A stretch of DNA of 64,000 bases from Flavobacterium ustbae (GTDB lineage: Bacteria > Bacteroidota > Bacteroidia > Flavobacteriales > Flavobacteriaceae): positions 124,001 through 188,000 of the forward strand of contig NZ_RPOC01000001.1 in assembly GCF_003946915.1 (NCBI RefSeq). The letters are read 5' to 3'. This document shows positions 31,459 through 40,055 of this stretch, piece by piece; the first letter of the stretch is position 1, and each line of letters opens with the position of its first letter. The notes beneath the pieces were generated by a model that made no database searches, was not told where the DNA came from, and saw nothing but the letters and a program-made list of their open reading frames with translations. Made by a program: the position numbers and the translations under genes.

Positions 31459-32808
31459 TTATTCCTCTATAGATTTCATTTTAAATGTATCCATAAATGC
31501 AGTTGTGTAATCTCCTGCAATATATTTTGGATCATCCATTAATTGTCTGTGGAAAGGTATTGTAGTTTTCACACCTTCGATTACGAACTCGTCCAAAGCT
31601 CTACGCATTTTGCTAATAGCTTCTTCACGTGACTGCGCTGTTGTAATTAACTTTGCAATCATAGAATCGTAGTTTGGCGGAATGCTATATCCTGAGTATA
31701 CGTGAGTATCTAAACGAACTCCGTGTCCTCCTGGCATATGAAGCGTAGTAATTTTTCCTGGTGAAGGGCGAAAATCATTATAAGGATCTTCAGCATTAAT
31801 ACGGCATTCGATAGCGTGTAATTCAGGAAGGTAGTTTTTACCAGAAATTGGAATTCCGGCAGCAACCATAATCTGCTCACGGATCAAATCATAATCAATA
31901 ACCTGTTCTGTGATTGGGTGTTCTACTTGAATACGAGTATTCATTTCCATGAAGTAGAAGTTTCTGTGTTTGTCTACTAAAAACTCTACAGTTCCAGCTC
32001 CTTCATATTTAATGAACTCGGCAGCTTTTACAGCAGCCTCTCCCATTCTTGCGCGAAGTTCGTCTGTCATGAAAGGAGACGGTGTTTCTTCAGTAAGTTT
32101 TTGGTGACGGCGTTGTACTGAGCAGTCTCTTTCAGAAAGGTGACAAGCTTTTCCGTATGCATCTCCAACAACTTGAATTTCGATATGACGTGGCTCTTCA
32201 ATAAGTTTCTCCATGTACATTCCGTCATTTCCAAACGCAGCAGCAGCTTCCTGACGCGCGCTTTCCCAAGCTTTTAAAAGCTCTTCTTCTTTCCAGATAG
32301 CACGCATTCCTTTACCACCACCACCAGCAGTAGCTTTCATCATAACTGGGTATCCGATTTCTGCTGCTGTTTTTTGTGCATGTTCGTAAGATTCTAACAA
32401 TCCATCTGAACCTGGTACACAAGGAACTCCTGCTGCTTTCATTGTAGCTTTTGCAGAAGCTTTATCTCCCATACGGTCAATCATTTCTGGAGCAGCACCG
32501 ATAAATTTAATTCCGTGCTCTTGACAGATTTTTGAGAATTTAGCATTCTCAGAAAGAAATCCATAACCTGGATGAATTGCATCTGCATTTGTAATTTCAG
32601 CAGCTGCAATAATATTTGACATTTTCAAATACGATAAGTTACTTGGAGGAGGGCCAATACAAACCGCTTCATCAGCAAATTTAACATGTAAACTTTCTGC
32701 GTCGGCTGTAGAGTAAACTGCAACAGTTTTGATTCCCATTTCCTTACATGTACGAATTACACGTAGTGCAATTTCTCCTCTATTCGCAATTAATATTTTT
32801 TTAAACAT
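31459..32808 (-). CDS. accC: Acetyl-CoA carboxylase, biotin carboxylase subunit
   Basis: Carboxylates the biotin on AccB with bicarbonate and ATP, the first half-reaction of malonyl-CoA synthesis. 449 residues from the ATG at 32808 ([20 protein letters not shown]). The ten residues before it in the longest frame are not conserved. Features are [13 protein letters not shown], the ATP-grasp loop [16 protein letters not shown] (about 158-173), [33 protein letters not shown] and [15 protein letters not shown]. It is the last gene of the fabH-accB-accC run, 84 bp after accB, and ends at a strong terminator. Confidence 0.96.
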   Translation of the reverse strand: MFKKILIANRGEIALRVIRTCKEMGIKTVAVYSTADAESLHVKFADEAVCIGPPPSNLSYLKMSNIIAAAEITNADAIHPGYGFLSENAKFSKICQEHGIKFIGAAPEMIDRMGDKASAKATMKAAGVPCVPGSDGLLESYEHAQKTAAEIGYPVMMKATAGGGGKGMRAIWKEEELLKAWESARQEAAAAFGNDGMYMEKLIEEPRHIEIQVVGDAYGKACHLSERDCSVQRRHQKLTEETPSPFMTDELRARMGEAAVKAAEFIKYEGAGTVEFLVDKHRNFYFMEMNTRIQVEHPITEQVIDYDLIREQIMVAAGIPISGKNYLPELHAIECRINAEDPYNDFRPSPGKITTLHMPGGHGVRLDTHVYSGYSIPPNYDSMIAKLITTAQSREEAISKMRRALDEFVIEGVKTTIPFHRQLMDDPKYIAGDYTTAFMDTFKMKSIEE

Positions 32809-32892
32809 CTTATTTATATTAAAAATTACAAATTCCAATCTCCAAATTCCAACAACTGGATTTTGTGATTTCTCTATTGGAATTTTTAAAAA

Positions 32893-33378
32893 TTATGATG
32901 GATCTACTAAGAATAAAGGTTGGTCAAATTCTACTGGAGACATATCGTCAACTAGAATTTTCACAATTTTACCAGAAACTTCAGATTCGATTTCGTTGAA
33001 TAATTTCATTGCTTCAATTACACAAAGAACATCTCCTTTAGAAACAGTGCTTCCTACTTCTGTAAAAACTGGTTTGTCTGGAGATGGTTTTCTATAGAAT
33101 GTTCCAATGATAGGAGATTTTATAGTAATATATTTAGAATCGTTAGCTGCTGGAGCTTCTGGAGTTACACTTACAACTGTTGGAGCTGTAACTTGTGGAA
33201 CTGCCGCTTGAGGTAAAGCTGCCTGAGCTGGTAATTGCTGTACGTAAGTTGCCTCAGTTACATTTGTTTCTAAAGTTGTTCTAATCGTGATTTTTACATC
33301 ATCCATTTCTAACTTCACTTCTGCAACGCCCGAATTTGCAACAAATTTGATTAGGTTTTGAATTTCTTTTAAATCCAT
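32893..33378 (-). CDS. accB: Acetyl-CoA carboxylase, biotin carboxyl carrier protein
   Basis: Carries the biotin that shuttles CO2 between AccC and the carboxyltransferase. 161 residues: an N-terminal helical domain ([20 protein letters not shown]), an Ala/Pro/Gln-rich flexible linker (about 45-85), and a C-terminal biotinyl domain with the thumb region [17 protein letters not shown] and the biotinylation motif EAMKLFNEI, whose lysine receives biotin. It lies 23 bp after fabH and upstream of accC, the standard Bacteroidota order. Confidence 0.95.
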   Translation of the reverse strand: MDLKEIQNLIKFVANSGVAEVKLEMDDVKITIRTTLETNVTEATYVQQLPAQAALPQAAVPQVTAPTVVSVTPEAPAANDSKYITIKSPIIGTFYRKPSPDKPVFTEVGSTVSKGDVLCVIEAMKLFNEIESEVSGKIVKILVDDMSPVEFDQPLFLVDPS

Positions 33379-33401
33379 AATGATTCGTTTTTAGTTTTAA
33401 T

Positions 33402-34400
33402 TTATTTTGTATCGTAAGCCCATTTTAAATAGATAGATCCCCAAGTGAATCCTCCACCAAAAGCGGCAAAGATAACATTATCTCCTTTTTTAAGCTTATT
33501 TTCGAAATCAGCCAAAACTAATGGTAAAGTTCCAGAAGTAGTATTACCGTATCTTTCAATGTTTACTAGAACTTTAGAATCGTCCAATTCTAATCTTCCT
33601 GAAGTAGCATCAATAATACGTTTATTAGCTTGGTGTGGCACTAACCAGTCAACATCTTGATTTGTCAAATTATTTCTTTGTAAAATCAATTCGCTGGCAT
33701 CTGCCATATTAGTTACAGCATATTTGAAAACAGTTTTACCATCTTGCATAATATTGTGCTGTCTGTTTTTTACAGTATCTTCACTAGGTGGAATTAAAGA
33801 ACCTCCCGCAGGAATTTTAAGAAAATCGCGACCTACGCCATCACTTCTTAAATATTCATCCTGTAAACCAAGCCCTTCATAATTTGGTTCGAAAAGAACT
33901 GCACCAGCTCCATCGCCAAAAATAATACAAGTTGCTCTATCTGTATAATCTACAATTGATGACATTTTATCTGCACCAATTAAAAGTACTTTTTTGTAAC
34001 GCCCTGACTGAACATAAGCAGCTGCAGTAGACATTCCGTACAAGAAACTTGAACATGCAGCCTGCAAATCGTATGCAAATGCATTTGTTGCTCCAATTTC
34101 TGTTGCAACAAATACTCCTGTAGAAGCCACCATCATATCTGGTGTTGCAGTTGCCATTATAATCATATCAATCTCAAGCGGATCAATATTTGCTTTTGCA
34201 ATCAAATCCTTTGCTGCTTGTATAGCAAGATACGATGTACCTTTATCAGGATCTTTAAGAATTCTTCTTTCTTTAATTCCTGTTCGAGCGGTAATCCACT
34301 CATCATTGGTATCAACCATTGTTTCTAGCACTTGGTTCGAAAGAACGAAGTCAGGAACATAAGCTCCAACAGCGGTAATTGCGGCTGTGATTGTATTCAT
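33402..34400 (-). CDS. fabH: Beta-ketoacyl-ACP synthase III
   Basis: Starts fatty acid chains by condensing an acyl-CoA with malonyl-ACP. In Flavobacterium the primers are probably branched as well as straight (known of the group, not visible here). 332 residues with the thiolase fold; the catalytic triad is Cys116 in DLQAACSSFLYG, His in WLVPHQANKRI (about 255) and Asn in a C-terminal segment near RYGNTTSGTLPL. The GFTWGS end is typical. It lies between rpmF (174 bp with a terminator) and accB (23 bp), so it may be transcribed both from the rpmF promoter by read-through and from its own. Confidence 0.95.
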   Translation of the reverse strand: MNTITAAITAVGAYVPDFVLSNQVLETMVDTNDEWITARTGIKERRILKDPDKGTSYLAIQAAKDLIAKANIDPLEIDMIIMATATPDMMVASTGVFVATEIGATNAFAYDLQAACSSFLYGMSTAAAYVQSGRYKKVLLIGADKMSSIVDYTDRATCIIFGDGAGAVLFEPNYEGLGLQDEYLRSDGVGRDFLKIPAGGSLIPPSEDTVKNRQHNIMQDGKTVFKYAVTNMADASELILQRNNLTNQDVDWLVPHQANKRIIDATSGRLELDDSKVLVNIERYGNTTSGTLPLVLADFENKLKKGDNVIFAAFGGGFTWGSIYLKWAYDTK

Positions 34401-34522
34401 TATATTCTATTATTTATTTTCAAATTATGATTAATTTGAAAAATTTTTAAAAGACTTGAAAATTACAAAAAAAAACGTAACGAATTTGTCTATATTTTCC
34501 TAAAAAACGAAAATTATAACCA

Positions 34523-34551
34523 ACAAAAAAAACTCTCACTATGTGAGAGTT
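34523..34551 (-). terminator. Terminator after rpmF
   Basis: AACTCTCAC (34531-34539) pairs with GTGAGAGTT (34543-34551) around TAT; on the minus strand it is followed by eight T. It partly separates yceD-rpmF from fabH. Confidence 0.87.
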
Positions 34552-34574
34552 CTAGTATAATTTACAAAAACGTA

Positions 34575-34769
34575 TTAAGCAACCGCTTCAGATTTATCGA
34601 TAACAACTTGCCCTCTGTAGTACATTTTACCTTCATGCCAGTAAGCTCTGTGGTATAAATGCGCTTCACCTGTAATAGGACATGTAGCGATTTGAGCTAC
34701 AGTAGCTTTATAATGTGTTCTTCTCTTATCTCTTCTTGTTTTCGAGGTTTTTCTCTTAGGATGTGCCAT
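34575..34769 (-). CDS. rpmF: 50S ribosomal protein L32
   Basis: A 64-residue basic protein of the large ribosomal subunit, beginning [20 protein letters not shown], the classic L32 N-terminus. The zinc-ribbon form has two CxxC pairs; here only one cysteine remains ([17 protein letters not shown]), so this is a non-zinc (C-minus) version. It lies 9 bp after the DUF177 gene, an arrangement conserved from Proteobacteria (yceD-rpmF-plsX-fabH); plsX is missing at this place. Confidence 0.95.
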
Positions 34770-34778
34770 TTTACTATA

Positions 34779-35321
34779 TTATTTATCCGTTAATAGTTTC
34801 TTTAATTTTTCCCAACGCGGGTCAATATCTTCTTCTTGTTTACTCTCTTCTTTTTGTTCTTTTACACTTAATTCATTCAATTTGGTTAAAGCTTCCGTTT
34901 GAAGGGTTCCATCTTTAACTCCTGGATGAATTCTTTTTTGAGGTACTGAAAGCGCGATCATTTCATAAATATATTGCGCAACATCTACCTCATGTTCACC
35001 ATGTGGCAAAATCAATAATTCTTCGTTATCATCATTAAATTCTTCTCCAAAGCGAACTATTAACTTCATTTTCCCTTTTATTGGTAAATCAAAATCTTCG
35101 CCTGTTAGATCACAAGGCACATTTACTGTTCCTTTGTGTTTGAATTCCAACTCTAACATATTACTTTTTTTATCAAAAAGTAAATTGACTTTAATATCTG
35201 AATTTTGAAACTCTTCGTATTCAAAATCCTTAAAGAACTTGTTATTTATCTGATACTCAAAATGGTGTTTTCCTAGTTTTAATCCTACGAAAGGAATTAA
35301 AAATTCTTTTGTTTTGCTCAT
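34779..35321 (-). CDS. yceD: DUF177 (YceD) family protein
   Basis: A 180-residue cytoplasmic protein of the YceD/DUF177 family, which in other bacteria and plastids is linked to 23S rRNA accumulation or ribosome assembly. The conserved core is GTVNVPCDLTGEDFDLPIKG, where most members have a cysteine pair; one cysteine is kept. YIYEMIALSVPQKRIHP is the conserved C-terminal block, and the tail is charged (EESKQEEDIDPRWEKLKKL). It is coupled with rpmF downstream. The role in this organism is inferred from the family and gene order. Confidence 0.9.
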   Translation of the reverse strand: MSKTKEFLIPFVGLKLGKHHFEYQINNKFFKDFEYEEFQNSDIKVNLLFDKKSNMLELEFKHKGTVNVPCDLTGEDFDLPIKGKMKLIVRFGEEFNDDNEELLILPHGEHEVDVAQYIYEMIALSVPQKRIHPGVKDGTLQTEALTKLNELSVKEQKEESKQEEDIDPRWEKLKKLLTDK

Positions 35322-35426
35322 TTCAACATCAATTTGAACAATTCAGTTCTAAAACTAGATATCTGAATTGGGGTGCAAAGATATAAAATTATTATAAATC
35401 TAATAATCTTATTCACCTTTTTTTGT

Positions 35427-36476
35427 TTATAACTGTTTTTCTTTTATTTTAAGAGGTTTTTGGCTAATCTCCTCATACTGATTACGCGAACGAAAAATAT
35501 CAATCGCAAGATATACTGCTTCTTTAAAAGAATTGTAATCTGCCATGTCTTTCCCAGCAATATCATAAGCTGTACCATGATCTGGAGAAGTTCTAACCCT
35601 GTTTAACCCTGCTGTATAATTAACTCCTTTTCCAAAAGACAATGTTTTAAACGGAATTAATCCTTGGTCATGATACATTGCTACAATCGCATCATATTTT
35701 TCATATTGACCGCTTCCAAAAAAACCATCTCCAGGAAAAGGCCCAAAAACCATTGTTCCGGCTTCAAATATTTTTTTCAAAACAGGCTTTAAAACCATAT
35801 CATCTTCTTTACCAATTACACCACCGTCGCCAGCATGTGGATTTAATCCTAAAACTGCAATTTTTGGCTTCACTATACTAAAATCCTGAACCAAAGATTT
35901 TCTTATGGTTTCAATTTTTTTAGTAATTAATTCTTCCGTCAAATGCGACGCCACTTCGTTTAATGGTACGTGATCCGTAATCAAACCTACTCTCAAATTA
36001 TCCTGAACCATCATCATAAGGGCATTACCTTCTAATTGCTGATCTAGATAATCTGTGTGTCCTGGAAATTTAAAATCCTCAGACTGTATATTGTATTTAT
36101 TAATAGGAGCTGTAACCAAAACATCTATTTCGCCATCCTTTAAAGCTTTTGTTGCCGCTGTAAAAGATTTGATTGCATATTCTCCTATTTTTGGATCATT
36201 TGTTCCAAAGTTTATATCGACTCCTTCTCTCCAAAGATTCAAAACATTTACTTTTCCCGGAATGACCTGGTCCAATCTATCAACTCCGTGAAACTGAACT
36301 GTCGATGTAAAGTTTTTTCTAACGAATGAAAGAATTTTAGCATTTGCAAAAATAACCGGCGTACACAATTCCAACATACGAGAATCCTCGAATGTTTTGA
36401 GTATAACTTCGCTTCCAATACCGTTTAAATCTCCAACTGAAATTCCAACAATTATATTTTCTGCTTTTTTATTCAT
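35427..36476 (-). CDS. pdxA: 4-hydroxythreonine-4-phosphate dehydrogenase
   Basis: Oxidises 4-phospho-hydroxy-L-threonine in the DXP-dependent route to pyridoxal phosphate, using NAD and a divalent metal. 349 residues: the start GISVGDLNGIGSEVILKTFE holds the family GDPNGIG-like motif, metal ligands lie in FPGHTDYLDQQ, in NPHAGDGGVIG, and in MYHDQGLIPFKTLSF, and the C-terminal RTSPDHGTAYDIAGK is a signature. It reads away from ribE, from a 57-bp divergent region. Its 3' end is 105 bp upstream of yceD, so it may lead the cluster. Confidence 0.95.
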   Translation of the reverse strand: MNKKAENIIVGISVGDLNGIGSEVILKTFEDSRMLELCTPVIFANAKILSFVRKNFTSTVQFHGVDRLDQVIPGKVNVLNLWREGVDINFGTNDPKIGEYAIKSFTAATKALKDGEIDVLVTAPINKYNIQSEDFKFPGHTDYLDQQLEGNALMMMVQDNLRVGLITDHVPLNEVASHLTEELITKKIETIRKSLVQDFSIVKPKIAVLGLNPHAGDGGVIGKEDDMVLKPVLKKIFEAGTMVFGPFPGDGFFGSGQYEKYDAIVAMYHDQGLIPFKTLSFGKGVNYTAGLNRVRTSPDHGTAYDIAGKDMADYNSFKEAVYLAIDIFRSRNQYEEISQKPLKIKEKQL

Positions 36477-36496
36477 GAGCTCAGTTTATTTATTAC

Positions 36497-36504
36497 TAAT
36501 TTTG
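36497..36504 (+). promoter_or_regulatory. Bacteroidota -7 element, TAATTTTG
   Basis: An exact TAnnTTTG match 30 bp before the ribE ATG. No FMN riboswitch can fit: the untranslated leader is only about 20-25 nt. Confidence 0.6.
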
Positions 36505-36533
36505 ATGTGCAAATTTAGTAAAATAAAACCATA

Positions 36534-37124
36534 ATGTTCACAGGAATTATAGAAACACTTGGCAGGATTCACGAAATTCAGAAAGACCAAAACAATCTTC
36601 ACATAACAGTTGACTCATCCATAACCAATGAATTAAAGATAGACCAGAGCGTTTCGCATAACGGAATCTGCCTTACGGTTGTCGCAATCAAAGACTCTTT
36701 TTATACCGTAACGGCAATTGACGAGACTATCTTAAAAACCAACATTGGCGATTGGAAAACTGGTGATATTGTAAACTTGGAAAGAGGAATGAAGCTTGGA
36801 GATCGCCTAGACGGACATATTGTACAAGGTCACGTAGATCAAACGGGAACCTGCATTAAAATTGAAGAAGCCAACGGAAGCTGGAATTATACTTTTGAAT
36901 ACGATAAAAACTTAAACAATATTACAATTGAAAAAGGTTCGATTACGGTAAACGGAGTAAGCTTGACTGTTGTGAATTCTAAAACAAATGAATTTAGCGT
37001 CTCAATTATTCCGTACACTTACGAGCACACTAATTTTAGCGATTTCAAAGTTGGCACAAAAATCAACCTTGAGTTTGATGTAGTTGGAAAATATATTTCT
37101 AGACTTTATTCTATCAATAAATAG
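36534..37124 (+). CDS. ribE: Riboflavin synthase, alpha subunit
   Basis: Dismutates two 6,7-dimethyl-8-ribityllumazine molecules to riboflavin. 196 residues in two lumazine-binding repeats: repeat 1 has MFTGIIETLGRI at the start and HNGICLTVVAI; repeat 2 has GHIVQGHVDQTG and VNGVSLTVVNS. Each barrel carries the S/T and C or H residues used for binding. The trimer-forming C-terminal helix ends the protein. It is monocistronic, ended by the hairpin at 37141, and starts 57 bp from the divergent pdxA. Confidence 0.95.
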   Translation: MFTGIIETLGRIHEIQKDQNNLHITVDSSITNELKIDQSVSHNGICLTVVAIKDSFYTVTAIDETILKTNIGDWKTGDIVNLERGMKLGDRLDGHIVQGHVDQTGTCIKIEEANGSWNYTFEYDKNLNNITIEKGSITVNGVSLTVVNSKTNEFSVSIIPYTYEHTNFSDFKVGTKINLEFDVVGKYISRLYSINK

Positions 37125-37140
37125 AGCGACAATTTTTCAT

Positions 37141-37174
37141 AAAAAAAGCTTCAATTTATATTGAAGCTTTTTTT
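37141..37174. terminator. Bidirectional terminator overlapping the end of the 87-residue protein gene
   Basis: AAGCTTCAAT pairs with ATTGAAGCTT around TTAT, extended by A-runs and T-runs. The stop codon of the minus-strand gene starts in this hairpin, so its last codons are part of the terminator. Confidence 0.88.
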
Positions 37175-37419
37175 ATTTTATTTTTATATACTATAGTCGC
37201 TCCTAAAACTAGGCCAGCTCCTAACAGAAAAACTATATTTTCATCTATTGGAAAATTCGGAGCACACCCTTCACAAGGACCATCATCATCTAGACCTGCA
37301 TCAGTACCATCACTACTTACCTGTGCATCAGGTTCAGGTAAATTGTGTTTCGTCGTTGCGAATGAAACATTTAACAATAATAAGGCAATTACTAAAAATG
37401 GGGCTTTTAGATTTTTCAT
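37156..37419 (-). CDS. Small exported protein with C-terminal membrane anchor, 87 aa
   Basis: Signal peptide (KAPFLVIALLLLNVSFA), then a 35-residue acidic linker with a CEGC motif (DDDGPCEGCAPNF). A C-terminal block follows: PIDENIVFLLGAGLVLGATI with VYKNKIKK. The pattern Pro-(Ile/Leu)-Asp, hydrophobic helix, basic end recurs in many flavobacterial proteins and looks like a tripartite sorting signal or a simple tail anchor. The mature protein would be a membrane-tethered acidic peptide with two cysteines. No function recognised. Its coding end overlaps a terminator hairpin. Confidence 0.72.
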   Translation of the reverse strand: MKNLKAPFLVIALLLLNVSFATTKHNLPEPDAQVSSDGTDAGLDDDGPCEGCAPNFPIDENIVFLLGAGLVLGATIVYKNKIKKASI

Positions 37420-37781
37420 AAATTCAAGCGATTGCTAACAGCAACTCTAGATAATTATTGACAAATATTCTTTAATAGAAATTTCGCACAAATGCACTTC
37501 AACTTCCAAAATCTTGGACAAAAGTATAAGTTTTTTGCACAAAATCAACTTTTAAACCAAAAAAGACCAAACAAATTTTAACATTTTTTCATCAAAATTC
37601 CTCCAATCCTTTTTAGGAAACACTTTGAAGGTTAAAATCTCTTTTTTTCCATTATTTACAAGACTTTCAAGGCTATAAGAATTTCCTTATTTTCAAAGAA
37701 TAGCATTTTTCTTTCTTCAAAAGCTCGTAATAAAATTTACGTCAAAAAAAGAAGTTTGGATTCAACTTTAATTACACCTAA

Positions 37782-37808
37782 GAGAATGTTCTCAAATTAA
37801 TATATTTG
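37782..37808 (+). promoter_or_regulatory. Promoter of the DNA methyltransferase gene with an embedded palindrome
   Basis: TATATTTG (37801-37808) matches TAnnTTTG. Between the expected -33 and -7 positions lies the inverted repeat GAGAATGTTCTC (37782-37793), placed like an operator. The rest of the 442-bp gap 37420-37861 is AT-rich with nothing else recognised. Confidence 0.5.
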
Positions 37809-37861
37809 CACAGTTACAATACCTTCAAAATTAAAACCCATTTCCAATCTTATCTAATTAA

Positions 37862-38848
37862 ATGAAAAATCAATATACAGTCGGAAGTTTATACGCAGGT
37901 GTTGGCGGTATTTGTTTAGGATTTGAAAATGCAGGCTTTAAATTAGAATGGGCGAATGAATTTGATAAAAAGGCCTGTGTTACCTACAGAAATAATTTCG
38001 ACCACACTCTTATAGAAGGCGATGTAATGCAACTAGACGTAAAAGATCTCAATAAAATTGATGTTCTTACTGCTGGATTTCCGTGTCAGCCTTTTTCTCT
38101 TGCTGGTCACAGAAAAGGCTTTAAAGACAGTAGAGGAAATCATTTTTTTAAAATATTGGATTTTATTGACGAAATGAGACCAAAAGTAGTATTTCTTGAA
38201 AATGTAAAAAACCTAAAAGGCCACGACAAAGGAAATACCATGAAAGTAATTCAGCGCGAAATTAAAAAACGAAATTATACTTTTGATAGCGCCATTTTGA
38301 ACACCAAAAATTTCGGAAACATTCCGCATAACAGAGAACGAATTTTCATGATTGCTTTTGATAAGGATTTCGTTAAAAAAGGTTTTAAATTTAATTTTCC
38401 TGAAAAAGAAGAATTAACTAAAAAAGTTACCGATTTAATCACCAAAGAAAAAGTCGATAAAAAGTTCTATTATACCGAAGATAAATATATGTACAACATG
38501 TTAAAGGAAACTGTTGTCCGTGAAGACCGAATTTATCAATTCAGAAGACAGTATGTGCGCGAAAACAAAAAAGAAGTCTGCCCTACTTTAACTGCCAATA
38601 TGGGAACTGGCGGCCACAATGTTCCAATTATTACAACCGAATTTGGTTTTAGAAAATTGACCCCAAGAGAATGTTTCCGTTTTCAGGGCTTTCCTGACCA
38701 TTACAAATTGCCTAAAATTTCGAATTCCAGTCTTTACAAACAAGCTGGAAATTCGGTAAGTATGCCCGTTATACAAAGACTTGCTTCTGAAATATTTAAA
38801 TGCATTGAAAAAGCAGAAACTAGGAAATTAAAAACCGAAAAAGTTTAA
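37862..38848 (+). CDS. DNA (cytosine-5) methyltransferase
   Basis: Transfers a methyl group from S-adenosylmethionine to C5 of cytosine in a specific DNA sequence. 328 residues with the motifs in the usual order: I (GSLYAGVGGICLGFENAG), IV with catalytic Cys75 (AGFPCQPFSLAGHR), VI (FLENVKNL), VIII (NFGNIPHNRERIFMIAF), a target-recognition region about 185-265, and IX/X ending with YKQAGNSVSMPVIQRLASEI. No restriction enzyme gene is adjacent. The stop overlaps the convergent Vsr-type gene by 4 bp, a pairing like Dcm-Vsr. The recognition sequence cannot be read from the protein. Confidence 0.95.
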   Translation: MKNQYTVGSLYAGVGGICLGFENAGFKLEWANEFDKKACVTYRNNFDHTLIEGDVMQLDVKDLNKIDVLTAGFPCQPFSLAGHRKGFKDSRGNHFFKILDFIDEMRPKVVFLENVKNLKGHDKGNTMKVIQREIKKRNYTFDSAILNTKNFGNIPHNRERIFMIAFDKDFVKKGFKFNFPEKEELTKKVTDLITKEKVDKKFYYTEDKYMYNMLKETVVREDRIYQFRRQYVRENKKEVCPTLTANMGTGGHNVPIITTEFGFRKLTPRECFRFQGFPDHYKLPKISNSSLYKQAGNSVSMPVIQRLASEIFKCIEKAETRKLKTEKV

Positions 38849-39264
38849 ATACTTAAAAGCATTATTGTTCCTTCAATTTTGGCGAGACAAACTTCTAGAT
38901 TCTTTTCTATCTCTTTGCTCCAAAATCTTAAAATAGTCCAATTTTCAGAAATCAGAAAAGTGTTGACTTCTTGATCTCTTTCGATATTTCTTTCAATTTT
39001 CGGAATCCAATATTCTCGATTCGATTTAATTCTTAACTTTTGCGTTTCCCAATCTTTTCCATGAAAAAATTCGCTGTCGACAAAAATGGCCAATTTATAT
39101 TTGGCAAAAGTAAGATCTGGCCTTCCAAATATCTTTTTGTTATTTTTTCGATATCTGTGACCCAATTTCCATAATGCTTTAGCAAGCCTTACTTCACCTT
39201 TTGTAGCAGTGCTTTTTATCGCCTGCATAGTTTTTCTCCTTTGTTCGGGAGTCAATCTATCCAT
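38845..39264 (-). CDS. vsr: Very short patch repair (Vsr-type) endonuclease
   Basis: Nicks DNA at T:G mismatches that arise when 5-methylcytosine deaminates at the partner methylase site. 139 residues with the family start RLTPEQRRKTMQAIKSTATK, where MQAIKSTATKGE is typical, and GRPDLTFAKYKLAIFVDSEFF, HGKDW and the helix KIERNIERDQEV. The active-site stretch reads VDSEFFHGKDW where classical Vsr has VDGCFWHGH, so it belongs to a variant group that may instead be a restriction endonuclease of Vsr fold. That would make this a compact two-gene restriction-modification unit. It is convergent with the methylase gene. Confidence 0.85.
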   Translation of the reverse strand: MDRLTPEQRRKTMQAIKSTATKGEVRLAKALWKLGHRYRKNNKKIFGRPDLTFAKYKLAIFVDSEFFHGKDWETQKLRIKSNREYWIPKIERNIERDQEVNTFLISENWTILRFWSKEIEKNLEVCLAKIEGTIMLLSI

Positions 39265-39376
39265 CTGAAGATTAAATTTGTTTCGGATAGATAAAGTTAA
39301 GGGATTTTAGAGAAAATAAAGTTTAATTTTTGATGCAGAATATTTCAATTTTCACATCTGAAAAGTGCTGAAAAAC

Positions 39377-39406
39377 AAAAAAGCCTCTACATTTCTGTAA
39401 AGGCTT
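39377..39406 (-). terminator. Terminator downstream of the CAT tRNA
   Basis: AGCC(T) and (A)GGCT with an inner TACA/TGTA pairing form a bulged stem; on the minus strand it is followed by CTTTTTTGTTTTT. Confidence 0.7.
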
Positions 39407-39421
39407 GTGTTTCTAAAGAAG

Positions 39422-39495
39422 TGGTCCCACCTGGGCTCGAACCAGGGACCACCTGATTATGAGTCAGGTGCTCTAACCAGCTGAGCTATAGGACC
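39422..39495 (-). tRNA. tRNA with CAT anticodon (elongator Met or Ile2)
   Basis: A 74-nt cloverleaf on the minus strand. GGTCCTA pairs with TGGGACC, the D arm is GCTC/GAGC, the anticodon stem CCTGA/TCAGG holds loop CTCATAA (anticodon CAT), and the T arm is CCTGG/CCAGG with TTCGAGC. The loop is shared by elongator tRNA-Met and by tRNA-Ile2, whose CAT is modified by TilS to read AUA. It lacks initiator features (it has a paired first base). Elongator Met is slightly preferred. Confidence 0.9.
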
Positions 39496-39641
39496 GGTTT
39501 AGAGGATGCAATATTACTACTATTTTTCATTCACTCCAAATATTTTAAGACATGATTTTAATTTAATTTTAAAAGTTTCTTCGAATCTTAAAAACGAAAT
39601 TGATTTTCAACCTCTTATTCAAAAATTAAAATCACATTTTT

Positions 39642-40046
39642 TTATTTAATTTCTTGGCAAAGCTCCACCAAAACGCCATTTGTGTTCTTTGGATGCAGAA
39701 AAACAACCAATTTATTGTCGGCGCCTTTCTTCGGAACTTCGTTAATCAAGACAAAACCTTCATTTTTTAAACGAGTAATTTCTGCTTCGATATCATCAAC
39801 GTCGAAAGCGATGTGATGAATTCCTTCTCCTTTTTTCTCTAAAAATTTAGCAATTGGACTTTCGGGATTCGTTGCCACCAAAAGCTCGATTTTATTATTT
39901 CCAGTTTGAAAGAAAGACGTTAATACTCCTTCACTTTCTACAGCTTCCATTTTATAAGACGGAACACCAAGCATTTTTTCGAACAAAATATTGGCATCGT
40001 CCATATTTTTTACTGCAATCCCGATATGTTCTATTTTGTTTACCAT
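39642..40046 (-). CDS. mce: Methylmalonyl-CoA epimerase
   Basis: Interconverts (2S)- and (2R)-methylmalonyl-CoA in propionyl-CoA metabolism. A 134-residue vicinal-oxygen-chelate protein: NKIEHIGIAVKNMDDANILF with the first metal histidine, GEGIHHIAFDVDDIEAEI with the second, and HPKNTNGVLVELCQE with the catalytic or metal glutamate. The mutase genes are not in this window. It is 9 bp upstream-to-downstream from the 784-residue lipoprotein gene on the same strand, and could be cotranscribed. Confidence 0.92.
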   Translation of the reverse strand: MVNKIEHIGIAVKNMDDANILFEKMLGVPSYKMEAVESEGVLTSFFQTGNNKIELLVATNPESPIAKFLEKKGEGIHHIAFDVDDIEAEITRLKNEGFVLINEVPKKGADNKLVVFLHPKNTNGVLVELCQEIK

Positions 40047-40055
40047 TTTACTAAA

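Noticed and set aside
36477..36533. FMN riboswitch before riboflavin synthase
   Set aside because: The 57-bp gap is too short for the conserved FMN aptamer, and none of its conserved blocks is present.
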